32,077 nucleotides of DNA from Prevotellamassilia sp. (GCA_009775705.1 VSQE01000024.1:1-32077); one strand, 5' to 3'; positions 9,301-16,450 are shown, numbered from the stretch's first letter. Notes: generated by a model from the letters alone, not told the origin. Made by a program: numbers and translations.

Positions 9301-10081
9301 CTCCGTTGAAGGGTTCTACGGTTGTGGGGAAGTTATGGGTTTCGGCTTTCAGTGAGATGACGCTCTCGATGTCCCTGATGACGAAGTAGTCGCTTGTGGA
9401 ATGGTCCTGCGGGGCGAACTGCTCCACGACGGGACCGGCCGAGAAAGCCACGTTGTCCTTGTAGGCCGACAGAATCTTGTGTGGGTTCTCCTGCGTGGTC
9501 TTCTTGATCATGGCGAAGAGCGAGGAGGGCATTTCCTGTCCGTCTATGATGAACGTTCCGCCGAAAATCTTGTGACGGCAGTGTTCCGAGTTGATCTGTG
9601 CGAAGCCGAATACCTCGGAGTCCGTCAGCCGTCGTCCCAGCTGTTTCTCCACTCCGTGCAGGTATTCGATCTCGGCCGGCGAGAGCGCCAGGCCTTCCTG
9701 CTCGTTGTAGGTGTCGAGGTCGTCGATGAACTCAATGGCCGCAGGCTTCAGGTCGACGGTGAAGATCTGCTGGTCCAGCCCGTCGTAGAGGCGTTGCAGC
9801 ATGGGGTCGTGGTCGGCATCGGCACCGGAGGCGGGAAAATATTCCTCGATACGCAAAATGCCGCTGAGATTCATGTTCTGGGTGATCTCGACGGCATTTG
9901 TGCTCCACGGGGTGATCATTTCGCGGCGCGGACCTATGAAGAATCCGGCGAGGCTTTCGCCCTCCGCAAGTTCCGCTCCTCCGTAGAGCCAGCACAGTTT
10001 CCGGATTTCTTCATCATTAGGCCGGTGGTCCGACTCGGTGGCGATCACACTCTTTGACGGGGTTTTGAAAAAAAGAATCAT
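6377..10081 (-). CDS. purL: Phosphoribosylformylglycinamidine synthase (single-chain PurL)
   Basis: This cytosolic enzyme carries out step four of purine synthesis: FGAR + glutamine + ATP to FGAM + glutamate + ADP. From the ATG at 10081 the protein has 1,234 residues, the size of the large one-chain PurL of Bacteroidetes and Proteobacteria. It has an N-terminal PurS-like part, two AIR-synthase-like halves (GGGTGSWPIAGTAVYM; DHGSAGHVNCLSELVEECGG) and a C-terminal class I glutaminase with the nucleophile Cys at ~1079 in LGVCNGCQL. A longer reading to 10246 exists, but its extra 55 residues (IRVSSAPVENSRGK...) are not family-like and overlap the duplicated intergenic element, so the start was placed at MILFFKTPS. 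A TAACTTTG box lies 39-46 bases upstream. Confidence 0.97.
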   Translation of the reverse strand: MILFFKTPSKSVIATESDHRPNDEEIRKLCWLYGGAELAEGESLAGFFIGPRREMITPWSTNAVEITQNMNLSGILRIEEYFPASGADADHDPMLQRLYDGLDQQIFTVDLKPAAIEFIDDLDTYNEQEGLALSPAEIEYLHGVEKQLGRRLTDSEVFGFAQINSEHCRHKIFGGTFIIDGQEMPSSLFAMIKKTTQENPHKILSAYKDNVAFSAGPVVEQFAPQDHSTSDYFVIRDIESVISLKAETHNFPTTVEPFNGASTGTGGEIRDRMGGGTGSWPIAGTAVYMTAYPRLDGGRAWEDILDVRKWLYQTPEQILIKASNGASDFGNKFGQPLITGSVLTFEHTENGEKYGYDKVIMLAGGVGYGTKRDCLKGEPKKGNKVVVVGGENYRIGLGGGSVSSVETGRYSSGIELNAVQRANPEMQKRASNLVRALCEEDVNPVVSIHDHGSAGHVNCLSELVEECGGLIDMTKLPVGDPTLSAKEIIANESQERMGLLIQEEHLEHVRKIAERERAPMYVVGETTGDAHFAFEQGDGVRPFDLDVAQMFGHSPKTVMTDETVERRYKDVEYDTAQIDSYINNVLQLEAVACKDWLTNKVDRSVTGKVACQQTQGELQLPLADCGVVALDYRGRAGIATAIGHAPQAGLADPAAGSVLSVAESLTNLVWAPLADGLDSVSLSANWMWPCRAQKGEDARLYKGVQALSDFCCALQVNVPTGKDSLSMTQKYPDGEKIISPGTVIVSSGGEVSDIRKTVTPVLRNGVKSSLYHIDFSFDNLRLGGSAFAQSLGRVGSDVPTVKSPEYFRTAFNAVQQLVHEGLVLAGHDVSAGGLITCLLEMCFANTEGGLEVSLNGFKGADLVQALFAENPGVVVQIADKDKAAFKAVLDAAGVAYIKLGQPVEERHILAEKDGATYQFGIDYLRDVWFRTSYLLDTKQSLNGCAGKRFVNYKQQPLEYHIHPEFKGTFESLGISPERRTKSGIRAAIIREKGTNGEREMAYVLHLAGFDVKDVMMTDLISGRETLDDISMIVFCGGFSNSDVLGSAKGWAGAFLFNPKAKAALDRFYSRPDTLSLGVCNGCQLMVELGLINPEHTEKTRMLHNDSRKFESKFLGLTVQTNRSVMFGSLSSDRLGIWVAHGEGKFSLPLPEDSYNIVLKYSYDEYPGNPNGSDYCTAGIASADGRHVAMMPHLERAFYPWQNPFYPEERRADDVTPWMEAFVNARRWIETHTAG

Positions 10082-10119
10082 AGGGAGATGTATTTTGTTT
10101 TGATTGTTTGTTCTTCCTG

Positions 10120-10127
10120 CAAAGTTA
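10120..10127 (-). promoter_or_regulatory. Probable purL -7 box
   Basis: TAACTTTG on the minus strand, 39 bases before the purL ATG. No TTTG lies at the usual distance (one exists only 14 bases away), so the promoter is weak or regulated. No PurR-type operator was recognised. Confidence 0.45.
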
Positions 10128-10264
10128 GCATATTTAATTGACAAAGGACATTCGGGGATTGACAATTTTTTCAACGCGCTCGAACCATCCGTTTCCAGTA
10201 TCTTTCCGCGGCTGTTTTCCACAGGTGCGGAACTTACCCGAATCAAAAAGTAAGTTAATTAACA

Positions 10265-10296
10265 TTTGCTTTTCGCCCCGTAATTTCGTATATTTG
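10265..10296 (+). promoter_or_regulatory. Promoter inside element copy A
   Basis: TTTG (10265-10268), 20-base spacer, TATATTTG (10289-10296). Both boxes and the spacer length are identical in copy B, although much of the spacer differs. Confidence 0.75.
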
Positions 10297-10302
10297 CGTC
10301 AG

Positions 10303-10347
10303 CAAAGTAGAAGATCCTTGAAAAGCCGCATTTTAGCGGCTTTTTTT
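10303..10347 (+). ncRNA. Putative ~45-nt RNA or terminated leader, element copy A
   Basis: From the predicted start near 10303 (CAAAGTAG) the transcript would reach a hairpin (GCCGC 10325-10329, loop ATTTTA, GCGGC 10336-10340; the flanking AAAA/TTTT also pair) and seven Ts (10341-10347). The same plan is conserved in copy B. Read-through could yield a longer RNA containing the repeats to ~10486. Confidence 0.5.
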
Positions 10348-10790
10348 CGGCACTTAACGTGAAAAAAACATAGGATCTTGTTGAAAAAAGGTCCTATCTT
10401 TTTCAAAAAAGATACTATGTTGTGAAAAATAGGTCCGTTTTCGTTCAATTTCCGAAAAACCTCAAGGTTAAACATTTTGTCGGGATCTTAAAAATATGTA
10501 AACCCAAGGAGGCGGAACCCTGCTTTTTCCGGAGGGAATCTGAGGGTGTTCCGACAGCATTTTTCCGTCTTATATTTTCAGGAAAAACGGAGGCGGCAAT
10601 GCCGCGGAAGTTTTACACACATTCGCCCGGCATGTAGGCTGTGGTGGAATGGAAAAATGCTCAGGCCGGACGAATGTACTATGTTTGTGCGGGACGGGCA
10701 ATTTTTTTCGCTATTTTGTGGACGGCCTACTGCTTTCGGCGGGAAAAATGATAGGTTTCTTTATTTTGCGGAAGAATTGACATGCCGACA

Positions 10791-10821
10791 TTTCATTTTA
10801 TGGACATTTTTTGTACCTTTG
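10791..10821 (+). promoter_or_regulatory. nuo operon promoter
   Basis: TACCTTTG at 10814-10821 is preceded 19 bases upstream by TTTC (10791-10794), one base from the usual TTTG. The predicted start near 10828 gives an unusually long leader of about 240 bases before nuoA. Confidence 0.6.
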
Positions 10822-10907
10822 CGGGTGAAAAAGACGGAAGATGTGAATAAGGGCAAAATTCGCAGTCTCCGATTTACGGGGATAAGAAATGTGTATCAAC
10901 ATATTAC

Positions 10908-10990
10908 GGCGGGCAGGAGTGCCTCGCCGCGTTGTTTGTGTACCTGCACGTCCGGGCTGCCCTTACCCGCCGACGTGCTTTTCTTTTTTC
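10908..10990 (+). promoter_or_regulatory. Structured nuo leader, attenuator-like
   Basis: GCACGTC (10946-10952) pairs perfectly with GACGTGC (10972-10978) and is followed by TTTTCTTTTTT, as in an intrinsic terminator. GGCGGGCAG (10908-10916) can instead pair with CTGCCC (10957-10962) and CCCGCC (10966-10971) inside that loop. The two pairings cannot coexist as simple hairpins, so the leader could switch between forms or form a pseudoknot. No known riboswitch class was recognised. Confidence 0.45.
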
Positions 10991-11066
10991 ATCTGTCCGG
11001 TCCTGTTCGCGGCTTCCGGTCTTTCGAGAGAATGGTAATTAATATTAATAATAACGTTTAAGAGCT

Positions 11067-11417
11067 ATGAACTTTACCTTATTTGTCACTGCTTTGCTGA
11101 CAGGTATCGCATTCGTCGCTGTCGTGACGGTATTGGCCCGGCTGATATCGCCGCGCAGCTATAATGCGCAGAAGGAAGAGGCTTACGAATGTGGTATACC
11201 GACACGCGGACGCTCATGGATGCAGTTCCGCATCGGTTACTATCTGTTTGCAATCCTGTTCCTTATGTTCGATGTGGAGACGATGTTCCTCTTCCCGTGG
11301 GCCGTCGTCATGCGCTCGCTGGGTCCTGCCGGACTGCTGAGTGTGCTCTTCTTCTTGTTCATTTTGGTTCTGGGCCTGGCATACGCCTGGAGGAAAGGAG
11401 CGTTGAAATGGCAATGA
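11067..11417 (+). CDS. nuoA: Complex I subunit NuoA
   Basis: The 116-residue membrane subunit has three hydrophobic segments. It sits at the junction of the membrane and peripheral arms, next to the quinone channel. The two diagnostic blocks are present: YECG at residues 40-43 in the first cytoplasmic loop (with E38/E39 nearby) and FDVE at 68-71 in the second helix, followed by MFLFPWAV. It is the first gene of the operon, with no clear Shine-Dalgarno before its ATG. Its end overlaps the start of nuoB by 10 bases, suggesting translational coupling. Confidence 0.96.
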   Translation: MNFTLFVTALLTGIAFVAVVTVLARLISPRSYNAQKEEAYECGIPTRGRSWMQFRIGYYLFAILFLMFDVETMFLFPWAVVMRSLGPAGLLSVLFFLFILVLGLAYAWRKGALKWQ

Positions 11418-12049
11418 TGAAGAGACCCAAGATCAAGAGCATCCCCTACGAGGAGTTCAAGGACAACGAGACCTTCGAGAAACTGGTGGCCGAACTCAAT
11501 GCCAACGGTACGAATGTGATCGTGCGTCCGCTGGATGATCTCATCAACTGGGGACGCAGCAACTCGTTGTGGCCGCTTACCTTTGCGACCAGTTGCTGCG
11601 GTATCGAATTTATGGCCGTCTGCGCCGCCCGCTACGACATTGCCCGTTTCGGTTTTGAAGTGACGCGCAACAGTCCGCGACAGGCAGACGTGATCCTTGT
11701 GAGCGGAACCATCACAACCAAGATGGCTCCGGTGCTGAAACGTCTGTACGACCAGATGGCCGACCCGAAATATGTGGTGGCCATCGGCGGCTGCTCCATT
11801 TCGGGCGGACCGTTCACGAAGTCGTATCACGTGGTGAACGGTGTGGACAACATCATCCCGGTGGATGTATATGTGCCGGGATGTCCCCCGCGTCCCGAGT
11901 CGTTCCTCTACGGCATGATGCAGTTGCAGCGTAAAGTGAAAGTAGAGAATTTCTTCGGTACGACCAACCGCAAGGAGAAGGATCCTTTTGACCGTGCGGA
12001 GATGCGTCGCAAGGAAGAAGAACTGTATAACGAGGAGGAAGAGGCATGA
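11408..12049 (+). CDS. nuoB: Complex I subunit NuoB (N2 cluster)
   Basis: This 213-residue peripheral subunit carries the terminal [4Fe-4S] cluster N2, which hands electrons to quinone. The ligands are visible: Cys63-Cys64 (SCCGIE), Cys129 (IGGCSISGG) and Cys159 (YVPGCPPRPE). RYDIARFG and NSPRQADV are other family blocks. The ATG at 11408 was chosen because GGAAAGGAG lies 7 bases upstream; an in-frame ATG at 11414 is possible. The C-terminal ~30 residues are an acidic/basic tail (RAEMRRKEEELYNEEEEA) longer than the conserved core. The stop overlaps the nuoCD start as ATGA. Confidence 0.96.
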   Translation: MAMMKRPKIKSIPYEEFKDNETFEKLVAELNANGTNVIVRPLDDLINWGRSNSLWPLTFATSCCGIEFMAVCAARYDIARFGFEVTRNSPRQADVILVSGTITTKMAPVLKRLYDQMADPKYVVAIGGCSISGGPFTKSYHVVNGVDNIIPVDVYVPGCPPRPESFLYGMMQLQRKVKVENFFGTTNRKEKDPFDRAEMRRKEEELYNEEEEA

Positions 12050-13728
12050 CACAAGAACAAGAAAAAACGGTTGCCGCCCCTTCCGCACAGGAAGGAACCG
12101 TAAAGACGGCGGCAAAAGTTGCCCGGCCTGCCGCACCGGCAGTTCCCGCGGCTCCGGCCGAGAATGCCTGCGACCTGAAGACGTTCGCTCCGGCGGAGCT
12201 GCGCCGGGAGATGGAGCGTCTGCGCCGTGAGGAGAAGATGGACTTTCTGGAATGCCTCACGGGCATGGACTGGCAGGAGGAAGGTCTGGGAGTGATATAT
12301 CACCTCGAATCGACAGAGACGGGAAAACGCGTCTGCCTGAAAACGGCGACCACCGACCGCGAGAATCCGCTGCTGCCCAGCGTGAGCGACCTGTGGGACA
12401 TCGCCAACATCTACGAGCGCGAGGTGTTCGACTTCTACGGCATCAAGTTTACAGGCCATCCCGACATGCGCCGCATCTTCATGCGCGAGGACTGGGTGGG
12501 CTATCCTTTCCGCAAGGACGATGACCCCGAGAAGCAGAACCCGCTGCGCATGGACAACGAGCCGCTGGCCGATGTCACGGAGACGCTGACGCTGAATGCC
12601 GACGGCAGCGTGACGCGCCGCGAGAACAAGATTTTCGAGGACGGGGAATATGTGGTGAACATAGGCCCGCAGCATCCGTCCACCCACGGCGTCCTGCATT
12701 TCCGCGTGAGCCTGGATGGCGAGACGATCAAGAAAATCGATCCCGTGCTGGGATATATCCACCGCGGTATCGAGAAGATGAACGAGAGCCTCACCTATCC
12801 GCAGACGCTGGCGCTGACGGACCGCCTGGACTACCTCGGCGCGATGCAGAACCGCCATGCGCTCTGTATGTGTATAGAGAAAGCGATGGGAGTGGAGGTG
12901 AGCCCGCGCGTGCAGTACATCCGTACCATTATGGACGAGTTGCAGCGTATTGACTCCCACCTTCTTTTCTTCTCCTGCCTGTGTCAGGACCTGGGAGCCA
13001 CAACGGCCTTCCTGTACGGTTTCCGCGACCGCGAGAAGATTCTCGACATCTTCGAGGAGACCTGCGGCGGCCGCCTCATCCTGAACTATAACACGATAGG
13101 CGGTGTGATGGCCGACATCCACCCCAACTTCCGCAAGCGCGTGAAGGAATTCATTCCCTATATGCGCAAGAACATCGAGGAGTATTTCGACATCTTCATC
13201 GGCAACGTCATCTTCCACAACCGCGCCGAAGGCGTCGGTGTCCTGACCAAGGAACAGTGCATTTCCTTCGGTTGTACGGGTGGTACGGGACGTGCCTCGG
13301 GATGGCACAACGACGTGCGCAAGCGCATGCCCTATGCCGCGTATGACAAGGTGGAGTTCAAGGAGATCGTACGTACCGAGGGAGACAGTTTCGCCCGTCT
13401 CATGATCCGTATGGACGAGATCCGCGAGAGCCTGAGCATCATCGAACAGCTCATCGACAACATTCCCGAGGGAAACTATCAGGAAAAGATGAAGCCCGTG
13501 ATCAAGGTGCCTGCCGGAACCTACTACTCGGCCGTCGAAGGCAGCCGTGGCGAGTTCGGCGTGTTGCTTGAGAGCAAAGGCGACAAGTCTCCCTATCGTC
13601 TGCACTACCGTGCGACGGGCCTGCCTCTGGTAGCCGTGATGGACACGGCCTGCCGCGGAAACATGTTGGCGGACCTTATCACCATCGGCGGAACCGTAGA
13701 CTATGTGGTGCCCGATATAGACAGATGA
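12046..13728 (+). CDS. nuoCD: Fused complex I subunit NuoCD
   Basis: The 560-residue product joins the two peripheral subunits NuoC and NuoD. Residues 1-42 are an Ala/Pro/Glu-rich, probably disordered leader with no family match. Residues ~45-175 are NuoC-like (DFLECLTGMDW, WDIANIYEREVFDFYGIKFTGHPDMRRI, GYPFRKD). Residues ~200-560 are NuoD, with NIGPQHPSTHGVLHFRV, the quinone-site His pair of that loop, GRASG and the C-terminal VAVMDTACRGNMLADLITIGG ending in DR. NuoCD fusions occur in enterobacteria and Bacteroidetes. It overlaps nuoB by four bases. A 127-base G+C-rich spacer separates it from nuoH, unlike the tight upstream spacing. Confidence 0.96.
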   Translation: MTQEQEKTVAAPSAQEGTVKTAAKVARPAAPAVPAAPAENACDLKTFAPAELRREMERLRREEKMDFLECLTGMDWQEEGLGVIYHLESTETGKRVCLKTATTDRENPLLPSVSDLWDIANIYEREVFDFYGIKFTGHPDMRRIFMREDWVGYPFRKDDDPEKQNPLRMDNEPLADVTETLTLNADGSVTRRENKIFEDGEYVVNIGPQHPSTHGVLHFRVSLDGETIKKIDPVLGYIHRGIEKMNESLTYPQTLALTDRLDYLGAMQNRHALCMCIEKAMGVEVSPRVQYIRTIMDELQRIDSHLLFFSCLCQDLGATTAFLYGFRDREKILDIFEETCGGRLILNYNTIGGVMADIHPNFRKRVKEFIPYMRKNIEEYFDIFIGNVIFHNRAEGVGVLTKEQCISFGCTGGTGRASGWHNDVRKRMPYAAYDKVEFKEIVRTEGDSFARLMIRMDEIRESLSIIEQLIDNIPEGNYQEKMKPVIKVPAGTYYSAVEGSRGEFGVLLESKGDKSPYRLHYRATGLPLVAVMDTACRGNMLADLITIGGTVDYVVPDIDR

Positions 13729-13855
13729 TTCGCCGTGTCTCCTTCCTGCGAGGGGGACCGGGACAATTTGAAATAAAAATCAGCAGGTGCCTGCCGCCGG
13801 ACGGCCGCCGATCGGTCTTGCCGGCCAGCACTTGCACATCAGTTTCAAGAAAAAA

Positions 13856-14935
13856 ATGTTTGACTTTTCAGTAGTAACAACCTGGCTTCACGGCTTGCTC
13901 TGCTCCTTCCTTCCGGAATGGGCGGCCATCCTGACGGAAAGCGTTCTGGTGGCTCTCGTCATCATCACGCTGTATGCCGTGTTCGCCATTGTCCTTATTT
14001 ATATGGAGCGCAAGGTCTGCGCGGCCTTCCAGTGCCGTCTGGGACCGATGCGTGTCGGTAAGTGGGGACTTTTGCAGGTGTTCAGCGACGTGTTCAAGAT
14101 GCTCACGAAGGAGATTATCTCCATGCGCAACACCGACCTTTTCCTTCACAACCTGGCTCCGTTCCTGGTTGTGACGGCCTCTATGCTTACGTTTGCCTGC
14201 CTGCCCTGGAATGCGGGCGCGCAGATCATCGACTTCAATGTTGGCGTATTCTTCTTCTTGGCGGTGAGCAGCATCGGCGTGGTCGGCATCCTGCTGGCCG
14301 GATGGAGCAGCAACAACAAGTACTCCCTGATCGGCGCCATGCGTAGCGGCGCGCAGATCATCTCTTACGAGCTTTCCATCGGCATGGCCATGCTGACGAT
14401 GATCTGTCTCACGGGAACTATGTCCTTCTCCGAAATATGCCAGCAGCAGTACGACGAGGGATGGAACATCTTCCGCGGACATCTGCCCGCCCTGATGGCC
14501 TTTGTCATCTATCTCGTGGCCGGCAATGCCGAGTGTAACCGCGGTCCGTTCGACCTGCCCGAGTGCGAGAGCGAGCTGACGGCCGGTTACCACACGGAAT
14601 ATTCGGGTATGCACTTCGGCTACTATTATCTGGCCGAATATCTGAACCTCTTCATCTGTGCCGGAATGGCTGCCACCATCTTCCTGGGAGGATGGGCGCC
14701 GCTGCACGTGTACGGCCTCGACGGTCTGAACGGGGTGATGGATCTCATCCCCGGAGCCGTATGGTTTGTGGGCAAGACTTTCTTCATAGTCTTCCTCCTG
14801 ATGTGGCTACGCTGGACGTTCCCGCGTCTGAGAATCGACCAGATTCTTTCGCTCGAATGGAAATACCTCGTGCCCATCTCGATGGTGACGCTGGTAATCA
14901 TGGCATTGTGCGTGAGCTTTAACCTGACGTTTTAA
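13856..14935 (+). CDS. nuoH: Complex I subunit NuoH
   Basis: The 359-residue, eight-helix membrane subunit forms the floor of the quinone chamber and links it to the proton channels. Conserved blocks are YMERKVCAAFQCRLGPMRVGKWGLLQVFSDVFKMLTKE, NKYSLIGAMRSGAQIISYE and FDLPECESELTAGYHTEYSGMHFGYYYLAEY; the last carries the acidic cytoplasmic loop. The frame is open further upstream, but the segment from 13787 is polar and Pro-rich, so the start was placed at MFDFSVV (13856), which leads directly into the first hydrophobic helix. AAGA before that ATG is only a weak ribosome site. nuoI follows after 20 bases. Confidence 0.96.
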   Translation: MFDFSVVTTWLHGLLCSFLPEWAAILTESVLVALVIITLYAVFAIVLIYMERKVCAAFQCRLGPMRVGKWGLLQVFSDVFKMLTKEIISMRNTDLFLHNLAPFLVVTASMLTFACLPWNAGAQIIDFNVGVFFFLAVSSIGVVGILLAGWSSNNKYSLIGAMRSGAQIISYELSIGMAMLTMICLTGTMSFSEICQQQYDEGWNIFRGHLPALMAFVIYLVAGNAECNRGPFDLPECESELTAGYHTEYSGMHFGYYYLAEYLNLFICAGMAATIFLGGWAPLHVYGLDGLNGVMDLIPGAVWFVGKTFFIVFLLMWLRWTFPRLRIDQILSLEWKYLVPISMVTLVIMALCVSFNLTF

Positions 14936-14955
14936 CCTCCCAAACACTAAAAGAT

Positions 14956-15420
14956 ATGGAAGAAAAGAATTATCTGTCCGGGCTGTTCGGAGGAATCAAG
15001 ACTTTGTGCATCGGTCTGAAGACCACCCTGCGCGAATTGTTCACCAAGAAGATTACGGAACAGTATCCGGAAAACCGTGACGAACTCAAGATGTTCGACC
15101 GTTTCCGCGGTTCGCTCACCATGCCCCATAATGAGAACAACGAGCACAAATGTGTGGGTTGCGGACTCTGTCAGATGGCCTGTCCGAACGGAACCATCAA
15201 GGTGACGAGCGAGTTCTACGAGACGGAAGACGGAAAGAAGAAGAAACGTCTCGTCAAGTACGAATACAACCTCGGGTCCTGCATGTTCTGCCAACTCTGC
15301 ACACGGGCCTGTCCCCATGATGCGATCACATTCGACCAGACGTTCGAGAACGCAGTGTTCGACCGTGCCAAACTCATCAAGACGCTCAACCGCGAAGGCA
15401 GTAAAGTAATGGAAAAATAA
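14956..15420 (+). CDS. nuoI: Complex I subunit NuoI (N6a/N6b clusters)
   Basis: This 154-residue peripheral subunit carries two [4Fe-4S] clusters that pass electrons toward NuoB. Ligands are Cys66/69/72/76 (CVGCGLCQMACP) and Cys109/112/115/119 (CMFCQLCTRACP). The amphipathic N-terminal part (LFGGIKTLCIGLKTTLRELFTKKITEQYPE) is the usual membrane-surface helix region. In a complex lacking NuoE/F/G, this subunit and NuoCD are near the place where an external donor such as ferredoxin would dock. The following spacer to nuoJ is 66 bases and contains a G+C-rich block. Confidence 0.96.
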   Translation: MEEKNYLSGLFGGIKTLCIGLKTTLRELFTKKITEQYPENRDELKMFDRFRGSLTMPHNENNEHKCVGCGLCQMACPNGTIKVTSEFYETEDGKKKKRLVKYEYNLGSCMFCQLCTRACPHDAITFDQTFENAVFDRAKLIKTLNREGSKVMEK

Positions 15421-15486
15421 AATGGGAGATTGCGGATGAGGCTGCCGGCCTGCGGCGGTTCCGTCTGCAACTACAACATTATAATT

Positions 15487-15999
15487 ATGGATTCACACAA
15501 TATCATGTTCATTATCCTGGCAGTCTTCATTGCCCTGTCCTCCATTGCGACAGTGGTGACGAAAAGCATCATACGCGCTGCCACCTACCTGCTCTTCGTA
15601 CTTCTGGGTACGGCAGGTCTGTACTTTCTGATGGGCTACACCTTCCTCGGCTCGGTTCAGGTGATGGTATATGCCGGCGGCATTGTCGTCCTGTATGTAT
15701 TCTCCATCCTTCTGACCAGCGGGGCCAGAGACGTGCTGAGCAAGAACACGAAGGCCAAGCTCGTTGCGTCCGCCCTGCTGAGCGTGACCGGTTTCGCGAC
15801 GTTCCTCTTCGTCCTGCTCACACACCAGTTCAAGAGCATCGCTCTGGATGCGCCCACCGAGAAAATCATTTCAATGGACCACATAGGCCGTTTCATGCTG
15901 TCGACCGAGGCCAACGGATACCTGCTGCCTTTCGAGGCAGTCAGCGTGTTGCTCCTCGCCTGCATCGTCGGCGGTCTGCTGATTGCCCGTAAACGTTAA
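15487..15999 (+). CDS. nuoJ: Complex I subunit NuoJ
   Basis: The 170-residue membrane subunit has five hydrophobic helices. The conserved third helix GSVQVMVYAGGIVVLYVFSILL (with its pi-bulge region) follows LLFVLLGTAGLYFLMGYTFLG. The start is MDSHNIMFIILAVF at 15487; an upstream in-frame extension from 15430 is short, Cys/Gly-rich and not family-like. nuoK begins 12 bases after the stop. Confidence 0.94.
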   Translation: MDSHNIMFIILAVFIALSSIATVVTKSIIRAATYLLFVLLGTAGLYFLMGYTFLGSVQVMVYAGGIVVLYVFSILLTSGARDVLSKNTKAKLVASALLSVTGFATFLFVLLTHQFKSIALDAPTEKIISMDHIGRFMLSTEANGYLLPFEAVSVLLLACIVGGLLIARKR

Positions 16000-16011
16000 A
16001 GAGTAAGCACA

Positions 16012-16320
16012 ATGATACAGTTAGAATATGTCTTGATCATCTCGGCCATCATGATGTTTGCAGGTGTGTTCGGATTTCTGACACGTCGCAGCACCCTGGC
16101 CATTCTCCTGTCCATCGAATTGATGCTCAACTCAACGGACATCAATTTCGCAGTGTTCAACCGCATGCTTTATCCCGAAGGTCACGAGGGCTATTTCTTC
16201 GCGCTTTTCTCTATCGCCATTTCGGCGGCCGAAAGTGCCATCGCCATCGCCATCATGATCAACATTTACCGTATGCTCAAAAACATCTCGGTGGATAAGC
16301 TACAGAAGATGAAATGGTAA
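16012..16320 (+). CDS. nuoK: Complex I subunit NuoK
   Basis: The 102-residue, three-helix membrane subunit is related to MrpC of Na+/H+ antiporters. Both buried glutamates of the proton path are present: E36 in LLSIELMLNSTDINF and E74 in SAAESAIAIAIMI. The length is typical. It is separated from nuoL by 130 bases containing two hairpins (16331-16362 and 16411-16425), the longest gap in the operon. Confidence 0.95.
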   Translation: MIQLEYVLIISAIMMFAGVFGFLTRRSTLAILLSIELMLNSTDINFAVFNRMLYPEGHEGYFFALFSIAISAAESAIAIAIMINIYRMLKNISVDKLQKMKW

Positions 16321-16330
16321 ATTTTCAAGA

Positions 16331-16425
16331 TGCCGGATGCGGTTTCCGTACCGCCGCCGGCACAAAGAAATGAAATGTAAAAAATGAGACGCCCCGGGTT
16401 ACGGTATCTGCCGAAGGCCCTTCGG
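16331..16425 (+). promoter_or_regulatory. Intercistronic hairpins between nuoK and nuoL
   Basis: TGCCGG (16331-16336) pairs with CCGGCA (16357-16362), with GCGG/CCGC pairing inside. A second hairpin is CCGAAG (16411-16416), loop GCC, CTTCGG (16420-16425). Neither has a T-run, so they are more likely RNA-processing or stability elements than terminators. Confidence 0.5.
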
Positions 16426-16450
16426 TGCGTCCGCACATTTTTCAAAAAGT

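Larger units (their letters stand above)
10237..10486 (+). repeat. Duplicated intergenic element, copy A
   Basis: About 250 bases align end to end with the minus strand at 26101-26348. Shared blocks include CCCGAAT, GTTAATTAACATTTGCTTTTC, TATATTTG, CAAAGTAGA, CCTTGAAAAGCCGC, TTTTTTTCG, CTTAACGTGAAAAAAA, TGTGAAAAAT, GGTCCGTTT and GTTAAAC, with diverged bases between them. The order is promoter, ~45 transcribed bases, hairpin with T7, then ~21-base A-tract repeats. No coding frame or transposase and no target-site duplication was seen. Confidence 0.85.
10082..11066. other. 985-base non-coding region between purL and the nuo operon
   Basis: It holds the purL -7 box (10120-10127), copy A of the duplicated element (10237-10486), about 300 bases in which nothing was recognised (10490-10790), the nuo promoter (10791-10821) and a structured ~240-base nuo leader. 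Short open frames here have no signal, codon pattern or ribosome site that would make them convincing. Confidence 0.7.

Noticed and set aside
10082..10246. Extended purL start at 10246.
   Set aside because: The extra 55 residues are unlike PurL, cover the purL -7 box and enter the duplicated element; MILFFKTPS at 10081 gives the normal length.
10680..10687. TATGTTTG, a possible -7 box upstream of nuo.
   Set aside because: No TTTG-like box at the required distance; the TACCTTTG at 10814-10821 is better supported.
10889..11038. 49-codon open frame in the nuo leader.
   Set aside because: No ribosome site, Cys/Arg/Pro-rich composition and overlap with strong inverted repeats make it likely a by-product of RNA structure; mentioned only as a possible leader peptide.
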